Source: Gnetum montanum (lineage: Eukaryota > Streptophyta > Gnetopsida > Gnetales > Gnetaceae). From it: a DNA stretch of 64,000 bases. Positions 46,730 to 58,746 of the stretch are shown piece after piece. A model generated the notes under the pieces. That model had not been told where the DNA came from. It searched no databases and saw only the letters and a list, made by a program, of their open reading frames with translations. Within the stretch, counting starts at the first letter, position 1. The number at the start of each line of letters is the position of its first letter. The stretch is from contig MNCI01026399.1 in assembly GCA_015680685.1 (NCBI GenBank), forward strand, positions 62,001 to 126,000, read 5' to 3'. A program made the position numbers and the translations under genes.

Positions 46730-46867
46730 GTATACATGGCCCCGTCAACGTAGCCTTCTAGGCATATACGTGGCCTCGTCGACGTAGCCTTCCAGGCGTT
46801 GACGTGGCCCTGTTAACGCAGAGCCTATTTCAACCTATAAATAAGAGGGCCTTCCGCCTCATTTAGG
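46730..46867 (+). repeat. Family A LTR fragment (U3/TATA part)
   Basis: Corresponds, in the opposite orientation, to 58560-58690 of element D's LTR. Both have cgtggccc(t/c)gtt(a/t)acgcag, cctatttca(a/g)cctataaat and the following aag(a/t)gggccttccgcc-type sequence. It ends abruptly at taggtac where C2b gag begins. Confidence 0.7.
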
Positions 46868-48571
46868 TACTCTGAGTGGGGTCTTTTCTTTCGAATGTAT
46901 GGGCATGACCTGTGTTGTTTCTATTTGAGGAATTTTCGGGTGTAGGAGTGGGTGTGTTTCTTTCATAGCTGTTTGGGACAGCAGGTTGCTTTCCTTTTTG
47001 TCCTGGATGACTAGATCGGGCTATTTCGGCCACTGCTGCTACCGTTGTTTTGGATTTATCTTTCCTCATATGCTGGCTCCTAAAGGTTGAGTAGGCTGGG
47101 TCATTACTTGTTTGTGCTACCTCTTCTATGTCTTTGATTTGCACGAATGCTTGGTTCAATATGCAGGCTTTCAAGTAGTAAAGTTTTGACTTAATAAAGT
47201 TATTCACAGCCGCCTTAAGGATGGTAAGCAAAAATGTTTCAGGGATGGGTTCGTGAAGTTCATTTAAGGCTGCACTCCACCTTTGGATAAATTTTTGTGC
47301 TAGCTTTAACGACGTTTGTTTAATTTGGATCAAGCTATCTAACGTGGCTTCAAGTTTCAAATTGTACTTGAAATGGGTGACAAACTGGTGCAACAAATCC
47401 TCTAGAGAAGATATGGAGCTACGAGGTAAAGCTCAATACCAGTCTAAGGCTTTTCTAGTTAAGGACATAGCAAACACACGCAAAATTACATGGGGCCATG
47501 CCTGAAGCAAAAGACTTTCTATTCGAAATGTCACTAGGTGGGCATTTGGATCTTCCTCTCCATTGTATTTGGTCAGTTGGGGTAACGAGACTCCCTTTGG
47601 CAAGGTTAAGGGTGGAACTGAGGGGTCAATTGGGTCATCTTGATAGAAATCTAGTACCTTGACTTCCTCAGTGTTCACAGTTTTAAGGCATTTTAATTCT
47701 TCTACCAACGAGTGCATCATTCTTTGTGTGTCTGCCCATTCTTGAGCGGTAGGCAAACCAGTGGATTGAGCAGATTATGGATGATAATGGTTCAATTGTT
47801 GCATTTTTTATGGAAAGAGAGGTTATTGGGCTGACGTTTGTTGCAGTGGAATGGTATTTGGAACTGAGACTACAGCCGGTGGAACCCACTGCACGGCCAC
47901 AGGTTATGAAGTAACACCCTGAATGTGTTGGGTTGGAGTAATCAATGGTGCTCCATAGATCTGCACCTGAGGTATGTAATGGGTGGATGTGGAAGCTGGT
48001 ATGACCGATGGCATCTCAATTACTTGAGGTCGAAATATTGACCCTGCGTTAGTTTGGGGAGGGAGTTGTTGGGACTGTACTTGCAGGGGTACGATGGAAG
48101 TGGACGCATCAGAGTGAATATTATTGAGCATAGAGAAGATAGCAATAGAAGTAGGTACCTCTTTTCGAGAGACTGGTGCTCAGGTGTTTGCGGATGAAGG
48201 AGGAAGCACAATTTCTTCTAGAAAAGGGTGGAATAATGGGTTTGTATAGGCATGGGGACTAATGGTGTGGTAGGAATCTTCATGTTCAGATTGGGATGCA
48301 AAGTCATCTTCCTCATCTTGAGGCTCTATTGGAGGTAGCTATAAGGCCTGACTTCTCACCATAAGAAGCTGGGATATGAGTTTATGATGGTTTTCAGACA
48401 GCAGGATTATGTCGAATGCTGAAGGGATGAACTCACATCCTCCTTTGTGAATAAATTCATATTCTCGCTTCACATCCCTCTCTATACGGTCGATAGGTAG
48501 GTTGGCTTGGATTTTCACACATGAAGTTATACTGTTCGGGTGTAAGAGTTGCATAAGTAGGGCCATTGCCC
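46868..48571 (-). pseudogene. C2b gag remnant (family C)
   Basis: The gag frame can be followed on the minus strand. 48566-48339 has the N-terminal KIQANLPIDRIERDVKREYE and GGCEFIPSAFDI. A proline/glutamine/serine-rich linker follows (48300-47760). Then come 47756-47433 (GVSLPQLTKYNGEEDPNAHL, a typical gag matrix-capsid start of Tat and Ty3 elements) and 47396-46863 (LHQFVTHFKYNLKLEATLDSL, FIQRWSAALNELHEP). The last part is basic and ends at the LTR fragment boundary. The zinc knuckle expected after this point is missing. Several stops interrupt it. It lies in the same orientation as C2a pol, but 4.6 kb away. Confidence 0.8.
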
Positions 48572-49155
48572 TATAGCCTGAGTGACTGACGTGTAAGGCC
48601 TTGGGAGTTTACCTGTTAAATAATAGTTATGGATTCCGTGGCCGTCACAGGGTTCAAGGTTTCAACCCCAAAGTCTGAGATCGGCAACATTGCTAGGTTG
48701 GTTTGGAAAGATTCCATAATGAATGTGAGTCAATTAGGCTAGACGAGTTGATCGTGGACGACCACAATGTGACTAACAACAGCGTGACTAACTACATGAG
48801 AAGTAGCTGCGGCGTGATAGACAACATATCACCAAAAAGTAGCGTGTCCTGACAAGCAGCGTAACCAATAGGCAGCATGTCCTAACAGGCAGCGTAACCA
48901 ACGGGCAATGTGTCCTGACAGGCAGTGTAACCAACAGGCAATGTGGCATGACAAGTGTCTGCAATGTGAGAGGTAGCTGCAACGTGAGAGACAGAGTAGC
49001 ATCGTGAGTAGACTGCAGCGTGAGTACTGCAACGTAAGGTAAGATGGACAAGATAGGTGAGTTAAGCTGGTGTGTGTAAACTAGCTAGGCTTTAATCAAC
49101 ATTTTGTTTAGAGAGGTAGTGTGGTCAACGTTTCGACATACAACAAACAAGTCAG
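48572..49155 (-). other. C2b leader with tandem motifs
   Basis: Between the primer-binding site and gag. At 48780-49040 lie about ten units based on caggcagcgtaaccaa and gcagcgtgagta. Noncoding. Confidence 0.65.
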
Positions 49156-49173
49156 GCCCTCCTTCTAGCGCCA
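49156..49173 (-). other. C2b primer-binding site
   Basis: On the minus strand reads TGGCGCTAGAAGGAGGGC, six bases downstream of the LTR end (49180), matching C1's site with one difference. Confidence 0.8.
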
Positions 49174-49179
49174 ATTTAC

Positions 49180-50668
49180 TGTACTAACCTAAATCGTTGA
49201 TGTAAGGCTGGAAGGGAAAAACAAACACCGAAAGATTGTCGAGCAGACACACCTGACCCTGCCTTCGCATGAGGGTGAGCTGGAAAAGGAAACAAAGGCA
49301 GAGTACCTTGGATGGTTTGCACGCAACTCAACCAAGGACTTTCCCGCGCGTAAACTACGGCTTGCAGTGGGTTATTGTAAACTGACGTTCGAAATGTAAA
49401 TGACGGCACATGAAATTTAAATAGAATGTATGCAAAAATATATTGTAAACTGAGCATAAATAAAGTAAACAATATAAATGGCAGGCAATAATGAACTGTA
49501 TTGTATTATTTAAACAAGAATGTGCACAGGTCAAAGCGTAGCTGCGCGTATGGATGGTAGGTTAAGCACTAAGCCCCAGTATGATGTCTGAACTGTTCAG
49601 ATGCTAAGAGTCAAGTGTGTCTGAGCATCCTAGGCTACTGGTCGATACTTCCCAAGATACCAACCTTCAAAATTTCTTACCCCATTTATGTGAATTGATA
49701 GGGTATTTATAGGATTGGGTCGGGCTCGAGCATGGAATTCATGAATGGAATCAATAGTTGGGGGATGAGAGGAAAACGGATGAAGTGACACGTGTCCAGT
49801 GCACAATTGTGCATGAGTTGGATGTGTGTCGGCAAGCTACGTTCTTGACCAAGTACATTGCATTTTACAATTCGTGGGTTACTAAAGCCCATAGGAGTAC
49901 ATACAATTTAGACTGTGAGGGCTTGACATGCCCACAAAAGAAGAAAATTTGCAAAGAAAATCAAAGAGATTGATTTCAGCTCACTTGAAAATTTTTGGTC
50001 CCTGAATCAACTACTGTAGGATGTCAATTTGAAGGGTTCCGTGGCTATTTGAGGTTTTTCTATTTTGCCAAAGCCTCCAGCATAGTGGATGTGCCTCTAG
50101 CATGAGCTAAGTTGAGCTTCAGCGTGAGTTCATCTATGCTTACGCTGCACTCACACCCAGCGTGACCTCCAACATGAGTCCCAGCGTGCCAGCGTGTGTA
50201 TGTTGCACTCACACCCAATGTGACCTTCAATGTGAGTGAGGGAAATGAGACCTTTTGACATCAAATTTGAATTTCGAAGCCTAATTCTTGAAGTGTGGCT
50301 ACTGCCTGCCTTGTGACCTTGAGGGTGATCTAGTGGAATGTGGAATTTTGAACTTGAATGTATTTGGTTTTGAGTCACTTGGAGTAGGTCACGCTGGAGG
50401 TCACGCTGGCCGTGACTGCAACGTGACCTGTAGAAATTGCAATTTTTGAACATTGAAAATGAATTTTCTCGAGGCTGGAGCCTGAAATTGGAGATTGTCA
50501 ATGTTGAGCCCGAGGATGGCCTGCACGTTCGAAACCAAGTCATTTCAACTTAGTTTGGAGGCTATGAGCATGAGTTCCATGCCTTAGGCTAGTTTTGACT
50601 CCCGAATGCTGGGGAGGGCTTAGGTTGTCCTCGTTTCATAGTGCTGGCCCGAAATTAGTGGTGCTTCA
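49180..50668 (-). repeat. C2b 5' LTR (family C, 1.5 kb, minus strand)
   Basis: On the minus strand runs from TGAAGCACCACTAATTTCGG (50668) to GGTTAGTACA (49180). A TATA box (TATAAATACC) lies at 49711-49702. The segment 49758-49973 is a close match to the solo LTR at 21166-21366. CAGCGTGA-type motifs are at 50100-50240 and 50390-50440. It is inserted next to gggtgtgctg, in the 3' noncoding region of element D. Confidence 0.88.
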
Positions 50669-51460
50669 GGGTGTGCTGTGAGTTCTCATGTTTTTTTTTT
50701 TTTGAATTTTTTGAATTTTTTCGATAAGGACCACACCATACAAGGTCGAATTACCCAGTGACTTCCTTGTAGAGAAGGACATGGAGTGGTAGGAAATCTG
50801 TAAGGACACATCGGCAACCTAGGGGACAAGAGAGGGCAACGAATGTTTCATTCTCCTTGAAGTCACACCCAATTCAAACCATTGGATCATCCCCGAGTCT
50901 GGGAACTACACAAGTCACGCATTAATTACAATGTTTTTAAGTGAAGGGGTTGCATGTTCCTAAAGGAAGGAAAACCATGGAGTGGGTGGATAAGTGGATG
51001 ACGTGGACTCACTGCCGATTTTATGAGATGAAAAATAGATGTAAAGTCCAAGAACAACAAATGTGAGGGCGGGAACAAGATAAACTAGGTGGACTATTTC
51101 ACGTGACCCATTGCAACAAAAACCATCCGTGCCAGATACTTGACAACAATAAGACAACTTATTAGCAAACAATTGAAAATTAAACACACACATATGCATA
51201 GATAAACAACAAAGAAAATGGAAAAATAATTTAAGAAAGGAAAAATTAGCAAGAATTGGCAAACATATGAATGATGTTGAAAAAAAAAAAGTGTAAAACA
51301 AAAAATTTTAAAAAGAGTGAGGGATGTAGTGGAATGGATTAGCATGGGCGATGGTCTCCCCCTTAACTAGGTGGAAAGGAGGAGACGCGAAAGATGGAAC
51401 GAGGTTATCCTGGTGATGATGATGTGGTAGCACTGGTTAGGTGGAGCTCATGGAAAGGTT
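50669..51460 (-). mobile_element. Element D 3' noncoding region, truncated
   Basis: On the minus strand collinear with A0 70-820 (polypurine-like motif at 51335-51355; ggagtgggtgga region at 50975 opposite A0 460). It is cut at 50668 by the C2b LTR. A T-tract lies at 50690-50705. D's 3' ORF and 3' LTR are absent from the window or lost. Confidence 0.75.
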
Positions 51461-52639
51461 TCAGTTGTTGTTGGTTGACCAACTGCATTCTTGTGGGGTC
51501 CTCAGGTTTGTGGATAAGCAAGGCCCCAGATGAGAAGGTTTCAGAAACAATGTAAGGTCCCTCTTAAAACTTGGTCGATTGTGATACATGTGTGGGTTTC
51601 CAATACAACACCTTGTCTCCATGTCTAAATGTAACCTTCCGAATCCTAAGATCATGTCATTTTTTATTGTAGGCCTTGTGGATCTCATTTGAAGACAAGG
51701 CCACTAATCGATTCTCATCTAGCACACTTAAGTTGATAAGTCATTCACATTGTCCTAGCGGTAGGTCAAGGCCAAAGTCACTGGCCGTGGATAGTGTCCG
51801 GACTGCTACCTGGATTGGAAGTTTTGGTAGCTTACCGTACACTAACTCATAGGGAGAGTACCCTATAGGAAGTTTCCAGATAGAGTGATAGGCCCAAAGG
51901 GCATTGTTGAGTTTGGTGCTCCAATCCCTCCTATATTTGTTGATAGTTCAAGTAAGGATCTTGGTGATCTCCCTATTGGTGACTTTGGCCTGCCTGTTGG
52001 CTTGAGGTGGTAAGGTGTGGTAAATTTATGGGTGACCCCCAAGTGTTGCATGAGTTTTCGAAAAGTGACACCCGTGAAATGAGTGCCATTATTTGAGATG
52101 AGTGCACGTAGCACTCTAAACCTGTTGATGATTTGTTGTTGGACAAATCGTACAGCAATGTTTGAAGAACAGTTAACAACGGCTGTCGCCTCTACCCACT
52201 TTGTGCAGTAGTCCACCGCTATGATGATGTACGCCTTTCCATTGGATAGGGGTGTGATGGGCCCCATGAAGTCGATGCCCCAAATGTCGAAGGGCTCCAG
52301 TGGTTGGATCCACTGTTGAGGTCCCTCCAACTATGTAGTCATCCCATCATCTCTCTGGCATCGTTCACAGGAGTGGGCAAATCATTGTGTGTCCCTAAAG
52401 ATTGTGTGCCAATAATATCCTGCAAGCATAATCTTAATGGTTGTGTGGTGTCCAGCATAGTGGCCCCCACAAGGACCCTCGTGAGCATATTGGAGGACAC
52501 GTAGCATATCATCATCAGGGACACACCATCGAACCAGGCCATCTACGCATACCTTGTAAAGGTGGCCATTGATTTCCATAAAGTGCTTGGCCTTATGGAG
52601 AAACTGTTGTTTCTGCTGATGGTTCCACTCCTTTGGCAA
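51461..52639 (-). pseudogene. Element D integrase
   Basis: 52639-52382 carries the zinc-binding module (DDDMLRVLQYAHEGPCGGHY and TIKIMLAGYYWHTIFRD; the downstream cysteine pair follows near 52370-52350). 52330-51863 is the catalytic core: [34 protein letters not shown], then [10 protein letters not shown], where the second catalytic aspartate is asparagine, and PTGRPKSP in place of the usual glutamate motif after a frame change. 51850-51461 is the C-terminal part (PYELVYGKLPKL, DKVLYWKPTHV, EGPYIVSE = GPY/F motif, interrupted by a stop). Family A (Athila/Tat-like). Confidence 0.87.
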
Positions 52640-54030
52640 TTCTTAAGTGGTGAGGTAGGTGAGGATGTGGTTGAACCAAGGTGATTCCTTGGGCACCTGC
52701 AAATCGACCGCACCCGCGAAGAGGAGTTCATCTGGAAACTGCTCGGAGAGGGGCTCCTCTTCTGTGTCATCCCATCGTAACCAAGACAAGTGGTCAGCAA
52801 CCACATTCTTGGTTCCCTTCCAATCTACCATGGTGTGGTCAAATTCTTGAAGAATCACCAGCCACTGGATGATGCAGGAGCTCACTGTTAGTTTGTTCAT
52901 CAAGAACCGGATAGCACTGTGGTCAGTATGCAGGAAAACCTTGTATCCGAGCACATAGTGTCAGAATTTTTCCAAGGCGAACATCACTGCCATCAACTCC
53001 TTTTTGGTGGTGGTGTAGTTAAGCTGAGCACCCACCATGCTATAGCTTGGACAGTGGATATAGTATGGATGTTTTTGATCATCACACTATGTAAGCACAA
53101 CTCCCAAGGCATAATTAAATGCATCTATCATGATGTGGAAGGGCCTGGATCCATCAGGTGCCCATAGAATTGGAGTCTCTATGAGTTTCTGTTTAAGCAA
53201 TTGGAATGTAGATTCAGATTCCTTAGTCCAGATGAACGGAGCATCTTTCTTTGTGAGTTCTACCAATGGCTTGGTGATCTTCGAGAAATTTTCAATGAAG
53301 CACCGGTAGTAACCAGTGTGGCCAAGGAATGACCGCACATCTTTTACAGTGCTTGGTTGTCAAGTGATTCCTTGGATGACCCTGATCTTTTCAGGATCTA
53401 CACTAATCCCTGTTTGAGAGATATGATGCCCCAACACAATGCCTTCTTGGACCATTAAATGGCTTTTTTGCCAATTGAGCCGCAGATTAGTGTCTACACA
53501 CCTTTTCAGAACTTGCTCAAGGCGGTCCAAGGCTTGCTCAAACGTGGCCTCATAGGTAGAGAAGTCATCCATGAAGACCTCTACCCCAGTACCAATTTGC
53601 TGCTGGAAGATGTTGAGGACAAGGCATTGGAAAGTGGCAGGTGCATTACACAAGCCAAAAGGCATCTTCTTGTATGTGAAAGTCCCTCATGGACTTGTGA
53701 AAGTTGTTTTGGCCTGGTCCTCTGGTGCAATTTGGATTTGGTTATAGCCACTATAAAAATCCAAAAACCTGTACTAACGGTGCCCTGCAATGATGTCCAA
53801 CACTGGTCCACAAATGGGAGTGGAAAGTGATCCTTAAAGGTAGCCATGTTGAACAATTGGAAATCTATATAGATCCTCCATTTGCCAACCTTCTTTGGCA
53901 CAATAACGAGTGGGCTGACCCATTCACTATCGACGATGGAATAGATGAACCCCGTCTTTAGCAACTGCTCAATTTCATCTTTGACGACTTGCTTCAATTT
54001 GGGGTTCAACCACCTTTGTGGTTAATGTCA
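52640..54030 (-). pseudogene. Element D reverse transcriptase and RNase H
   Basis: The RT start at 54009-53830 (KDEIEQLLKTGFIYSIVDSE, WVSPLVIVPKKVGKWRIYID, then a substrate loop KDHFPLPF) is followed by FGLCNAPATFQ and the catalytic VFMDDFSTYE (53560-53590 region). LNWQKSHLMVQEGIVLGHHI is near 53460. The connection and RNase H run through 53338-53087 (RSFLGHTGYYRCFIENFSKI, MIDAFNYALGVVL) to 52954-52643 (FLHTDHSAIRFLMNK, WKGTKNVVADHLSWL). The catalytic MDD is intact. Frameshifts near 53340, 53580 and 53087 prevent a full protein. An assembly defect lies just upstream (54068-54117). Confidence 0.88.
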
Positions 54031-54212
54031 TGGCTTCATGGAGGGATCAATATAAATTTGATGTTGGNGACGGGGTTCATCTATTCCATCGTCGATAGTG
54101 AATGGGTCAGCCCACTNTTTCATCTTTGACGACTTGCTTCAATTTGGGGTTCAACCACCTTTGTGGTTAATGTCATGGCTTCATGGAGGGATCAATATAA
54201 ATTTGATGTTGG
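53973..54212. other. Assembly defect: N bases with local duplication and inversion
   Basis: Single N bases at 54068 and 54117 enclose 48 bp that are the exact reverse complement of 53909-53956. The 95 bp after the second N (54118-54212) repeat 53973-54067 exactly. This is the pattern of a mis-joined read or contig end rather than biology. Confidence 0.9.
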
Positions 54213-54500
54213 TAGACCCTGTGATCAACTCCAGTTAGCTCAAGATATGACCATGCAAATGCAGCATCCCATTTGTTCACCACCTTTAGCAACTTTTTCT
54301 TTTATTCAGGAGCAAGGGTGGCATTGATAATTACCGGCTTCCCATTTTGCAAAAATGCATATTCTAAGTGGGCCGGTAAGGACTTGAGCTCCATGGGCTC
54401 TGGTTTGAAGCTTTCAGGGATTTGTAGCTTTCCCCAATCATCATGGTCATCAACAGTGGAGACTTGTTGATGAACCTCTTTCATTTCATCCATGATTTAT
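54213..54500 (-). pseudogene. Element D linker between protease and reverse transcriptase
   Basis: The open stretch 54493-54302 reads MDEMKEVHQQVSTVDDHDDW, then LQIPESFKPEPMELKSLPAH and LEYAFLQNGKPVIINATLAP, matching A1 at 4480-4680. It links protease to the RT domain in the polyprotein. Confidence 0.75.
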
Positions 54501-55590
54501 ACATAGGCTCGTAAAAGCCCCTCAGATGGTTCCATGCATAATGTGTTGCTAACTGGATCAGCTATTAGCCACTAGGTGCCTTCTTGATTGGTGGCTGTTG
54601 CGTACAAGCATTGTAGAACTAGCGATTCTTCGGTACACCGACTGCATGCTTGAATGGATGTCCACTTCACGGACCATAACTGCTGCACACAGTTGCACCC
54701 TGAGTCATTGTACCTGATGCATGGAACGAGCTTCTTCTCGATCTTTCCAAAAGGATTTTCCTTCGAAATTTTAAGGGAAAGATCTCGGAGTCCTAGTCTT
54801 GCATCCACCGTGCTCAGCCAGGCTCTTCCCATTATGATAGGAAAGTTCCCCTTGCAATTCTCCACACGAATGACAAGGAAATTAATAGGATAAGACCACC
54901 CACAAATGGTGGTCACAATGTCTTCTACCAATCCCAAGGGAACAATGATGGATTGGTCTGCTAGCTCAACCTGAATGTTACTCTTCTTTAAGGAGGATAG
55001 GTTCCAATTCTTGTATATGTCATGAGAGATCAAATTGACTCCTGACCCCAAATCCAGAAGGGCTTTACATAGCTCATTTCCTACCACCTAAAGATAGATG
55101 AGGGGACTTTCCAGATCAGTTAATTTTCAGGGAAGGTGACATGCTTTTATCCAGTCGGTCATGGCATGTGTGAGCATGACCGTTTGTATGTTGGAGGGCA
55201 TTTGGTTTGAAGGCTACTAGAGCGGTGGCATGTGGAGGTGGTTTGAAGTTCAGAGGCACCAGCCACAAGTGGGTGTGAGGGTGTGCTTACATTATTGGGC
55301 TGGAAGAAGGGACGTTTCCATGGCTTGGCTTCCAATCCACTCGGCTAAGGTGCCGATTGTAGGTTGACAGCCCCCGTAGCGTTTGTTGTTGTGGCTGTGG
55401 TGGACTTTTCCCCTGCATAGGTGGAGCAGGTGGTAGTTGAGTGGGATGTTATGGAGAAGGAGTGGTAAGAGAAGGTGATGGAGGATAGTAGAGGTGTGGG
55501 CTTTCCCCCCTAGGTGATGGAAATTATGGTCAGAAATATTCTAGGGGGTGGTAATAATTCTAAAATGTGGCGTGACTAGAAGAGTCCTAT
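54501..55590 (-). pseudogene. Element D protease region
   Basis: 55087-54572 (171 codons open) holds VGNELCKALLDLGSGVNLIS with the active-site D-x-G-S-G, ADQSIIVPLGLVEDI, WSYPINFLVIRVEN and FPIIMGRAWLSTVDARLG. It is a retropepsin-like protease with the normal Athila/Tat spacing. The upstream part (55590-55090) is a proline-, glutamine- and tyrosine-rich linker with stops. Confidence 0.83.
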
Positions 55591-57656
55591 GGAGAGACTG
55601 GTTGTTGAATGTAGTACCCATAAGGATCTGGCTATCGATAAGGGTACTGCTGCCTTAGAGGTGGCATTCCCCACACTTGTGGGTGCTACCACTGCTAGAA
55701 GTGTTCATAAGGTTGCAATGGTGCTCCACTTGGATAATATCCTTGTTGCTACTGGTGGAACTACCTTGGGTTGCCTTGTGGGTAAGGCAACCTTCGGGGT
55801 GTTTGCCACTTCACCAAGCGAGGATTCAATGCGTACACCCTAGACTCTTGGAGATGTGACACCATAGAACAACACCCCTAAGGATGTTCGTATTGGCATA
55901 TGCCACATTCATCATCCTCCTCTATGTTAGAGTCTGCAACCTGTTCTGCTACAGCAACTTTGCCCTTACCCTTATGTTGGGCTCGTTCAGCTTCCTTCTT
56001 CCTACGTCGATCATGATCATTACCTTGTTCTCTAGACTCCTCTGCAATTTTCAACACACTTTGGAATTTTTTGTCCAAAGAGTCCCACATCTTATCAACC
56101 TTTGCCAATATTTCAGATGCAAATTTTTGTAAGGGCAAGGTTTCTTGATTCACCATTGCTTCCAGTGGTGATTCCTCCTCCTCTTCACAGAATCGGACCT
56201 CCCTCTTTCTAATGGAGGGATCCTAATTAAATTCTTCTGCACTCTCATTCTTTCTGAGTTTCCCCTCTTATTTGGCCACTTGCTCAATGAGGCGCTACAG
56301 TTGATGGGCCCTTAGTTCTCATAATCGTCCCTGGGCGTACATGCCAAGGGTCTTTCTTGTTTCAAAGCGGAGCCCATGAATGATATGGTGAAGCTGTGCC
56401 TGCTGAGAGTAGCCATGACCAGGGCACCAATGTAACAATGAATAGTACCTACTCATGGCTGCATCCAAGGGTTCATGATTCCCTTACTTCCAACTTTGGA
56501 TTTGACGTCTCAGGTTCGCCACTTTGGAGTACATTTGATACTTGTCATTGAAAATCTCAAGCATCATACTCCATCTCTTGATTGATTGCAGTTCCAAAGA
56601 CCGGTACCAACTTTCTTCTTCCTTGATGAGTGTGCGAGGGAATAGCTTAAGCTTCTGCCAATCATTATCAATATTCTGCAGGGTGCAAGCATCATGGAAC
56701 ACCTGCAGGTGGGTTTGCGGATCACAATTGTATCCCCCTTCAAATCTGCGAATGTTGTTCATGTCAATGCATTTGATCCAGCTGTCTTTCACGTGCCTTC
56801 TGGGTACCTGAACTGTCTCGGTGATATGGAGCATGCTCCGAGTAGCCAACAATGGCTCATCTGAGTCATAGTCCTGCTGAGCACCACGATGTCTATGATG
56901 ATTTTGGCTATCCCTCCTTTCATGACGGTGAGCCTCACGCGATTGGTCGCGTGTTTCCCTTCGGTCCTTACGACCACCATCTCCTCGCTCCTTTCTGCCA
57001 TGGTTATGATCAAAGTCTGAACTGGGTGACGGTAGAGGGAAGCGAGAGGATGGAGAAGAAGGAGAGGAGTCACCACCACTCTGGTGTCGATCTCCCCCTC
57101 TACTCTGATGAAGACCTCGATCATCCTGTCCATCCTTGCTTGAGCTGTGACCTTTCCCATGTGACCCTCCATCCCCTTGGGAATCTTGGTCACTTGGTGG
57201 CTTGTTCTGGATAATGGACTGGATGACCTAATGCCCCAGAGGAAGTTCGACCAAATGGGAATCATGAAAGATAGGTTCCCCATCATCCTGTAACCCTTGC
57301 AAAAATAAGTGGTTACTGAACTGTTTTCCCTTCATGTGTTCATATCGTTCTGCCTGCTACTAATCTCGTGCTCATTGGGCCTCAGTGGGACGATAGTCCC
57401 GGTAGTCATGGTCCTCCATGACGTACTCCATACCGCATTCTTAGATGCCTAGTCTGGTAATATTGTGGAACAACATTCCAGGAGCCGATCGGTCAGGTGG
57501 CAGTATGATGCTACCTTCCATGTCCCGCCATCACAGATGCTCATCCTGATGTAGGATGAATGTGAAGTCAGGGACATATTCATCGGGATGCTTGTATACC
57601 ACCCAACATTCCTGTGGCACCAGTGGGTTGGATACATCTCGCCTGTGAGAAGACAT
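55591..57656 (-). pseudogene. Element D gag
   Basis: Start ATG at 57656 (MSSHRRDVSNPLVPQECWVV), chosen because it is the first ATG after the leader and the frame fits the family. A tail of acidic and aromatic residues follows (YKHPDEYVPDFTF). Then come an arginine-, histidine- and serine-rich stretch (57200-56890) and the gag capsid-like part at 56852-56484 (FEGGYNCDPQTHLQVFHDAC, RTLIKEEESWYRSLELQSIK). A lysine-rich segment near 55950 ends in the ECGICQYEHP motif. More than ten in-frame stops occur, many TAG, as expected if CAG or TGG codons have decayed by C-to-T change (not counted in detail). Confidence 0.8.
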
Positions 57657-57803
57657 GTTGGATGTTAGATGATCCATTTACTTGGTGTACCTTACTTTTT
57701 ACTTTGATCTGACCAGCATGCGTGAATGTTACAATCCTGGGTCCATTCCAATGACGTGAATGATAATTTTGCTAAGGTTAGATGACGCATGTAAGACTAA
57801 TAG

Positions 57804-57821
57804 TCCCTGGTAACAGTGCCA
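57804..57821 (-). other. Element D primer-binding site (tRNA-Asp-like)
   Basis: On the minus strand reads TGGCACTGTTACCAGGGA, one base downstream of the LTR end. It differs at four positions from the tRNA-Asp complement TGGCGCCGTTGCCGGGGA. Confidence 0.7.
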
Positions 57822-57822
57822 A

Positions 57823-58746
57823 TGATGAGTGGCTAAGTACCCCTATGCCCAACCATGCGAATCACGGGCGTTCACACGTGACTCAGTCAAATTCCGTAGA
57901 CTGTAAGCACTTAACATACACCAAACCTTTAACCAGCAAAACCCTTTGTTAGAACGGTCATTGTCTTTTCAACCTCACTTGTGAGTATCTAGTGACAATG
58001 GTTAAGTGAGATTGCGGCAACTGATTTTTATGGCTTTTTGCTTTATCTTTTGGCGTCTAATTAAGGTATGGAAATTAAGGAATGAAATATTATGCAATCT
58101 ATAATTATCCTAATCTATATCTTAACTATGCCTAGCATAAGTATCCGATCCCATCTTCTGGGCACATCCTGAGCATCCCCTAACCACTACTGGGTTACCA
58201 GACATTAAGCATTACTGGGTTGCCAAGCGTTGGGTTTACGTTCGAGATGGTTGTACTTATGGTTTCTACAAACTATGAATGAGCGATAGCGATTAAAATA
58301 ATAACAAGAGAAACTTAAGTAATTATCAAAGCATAAAGATATTAAGCTATTAAATGCATTAAATGACTAAGTCCAAATGCTGCAAGAAATGCTTGAAAAG
58401 CTTGTCTTTATTGTTGTTCACGCCAATGGGCTCAGATACATCAGTGCTCGAATAAAGAGCCAAACACCTTTCTTACACCTACTACGGGCACTTGGAAAAT
58501 ATTCTAACTCTCGTGGAAAAAAACTGCAAGAGCTTCGCTACAATTGACAAAAAGGTACCCAAGAGTGGTGGAAGGCCACTTATTTATAGGCTGAAATAGG
58601 TGCTGCGTAAACGGGGCCACGTCGATGCATGGAAGGATGCATCAACGGGGTCGCGTATACGGGGCTGCGTTGATGCAGCTGCATATACGGGATCTTGTAC
58701 CATATACGTAGCCTAGTCGATGCAGCGACCATCAAACACTTCATCA
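57823..58746 (-). repeat. Element D 5' LTR (924 bp)
   Basis: On the minus strand starts TGATGAAGTGTTTGATGG (58746) and ends CTCATCA (57823), the family A terminal sequence. A TATA box (TATAAATAAG) lies at 58588-58579. It carries repeated gatgca(g/t)c(c/g)-type motifs (58620-58740). Confidence 0.88.
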
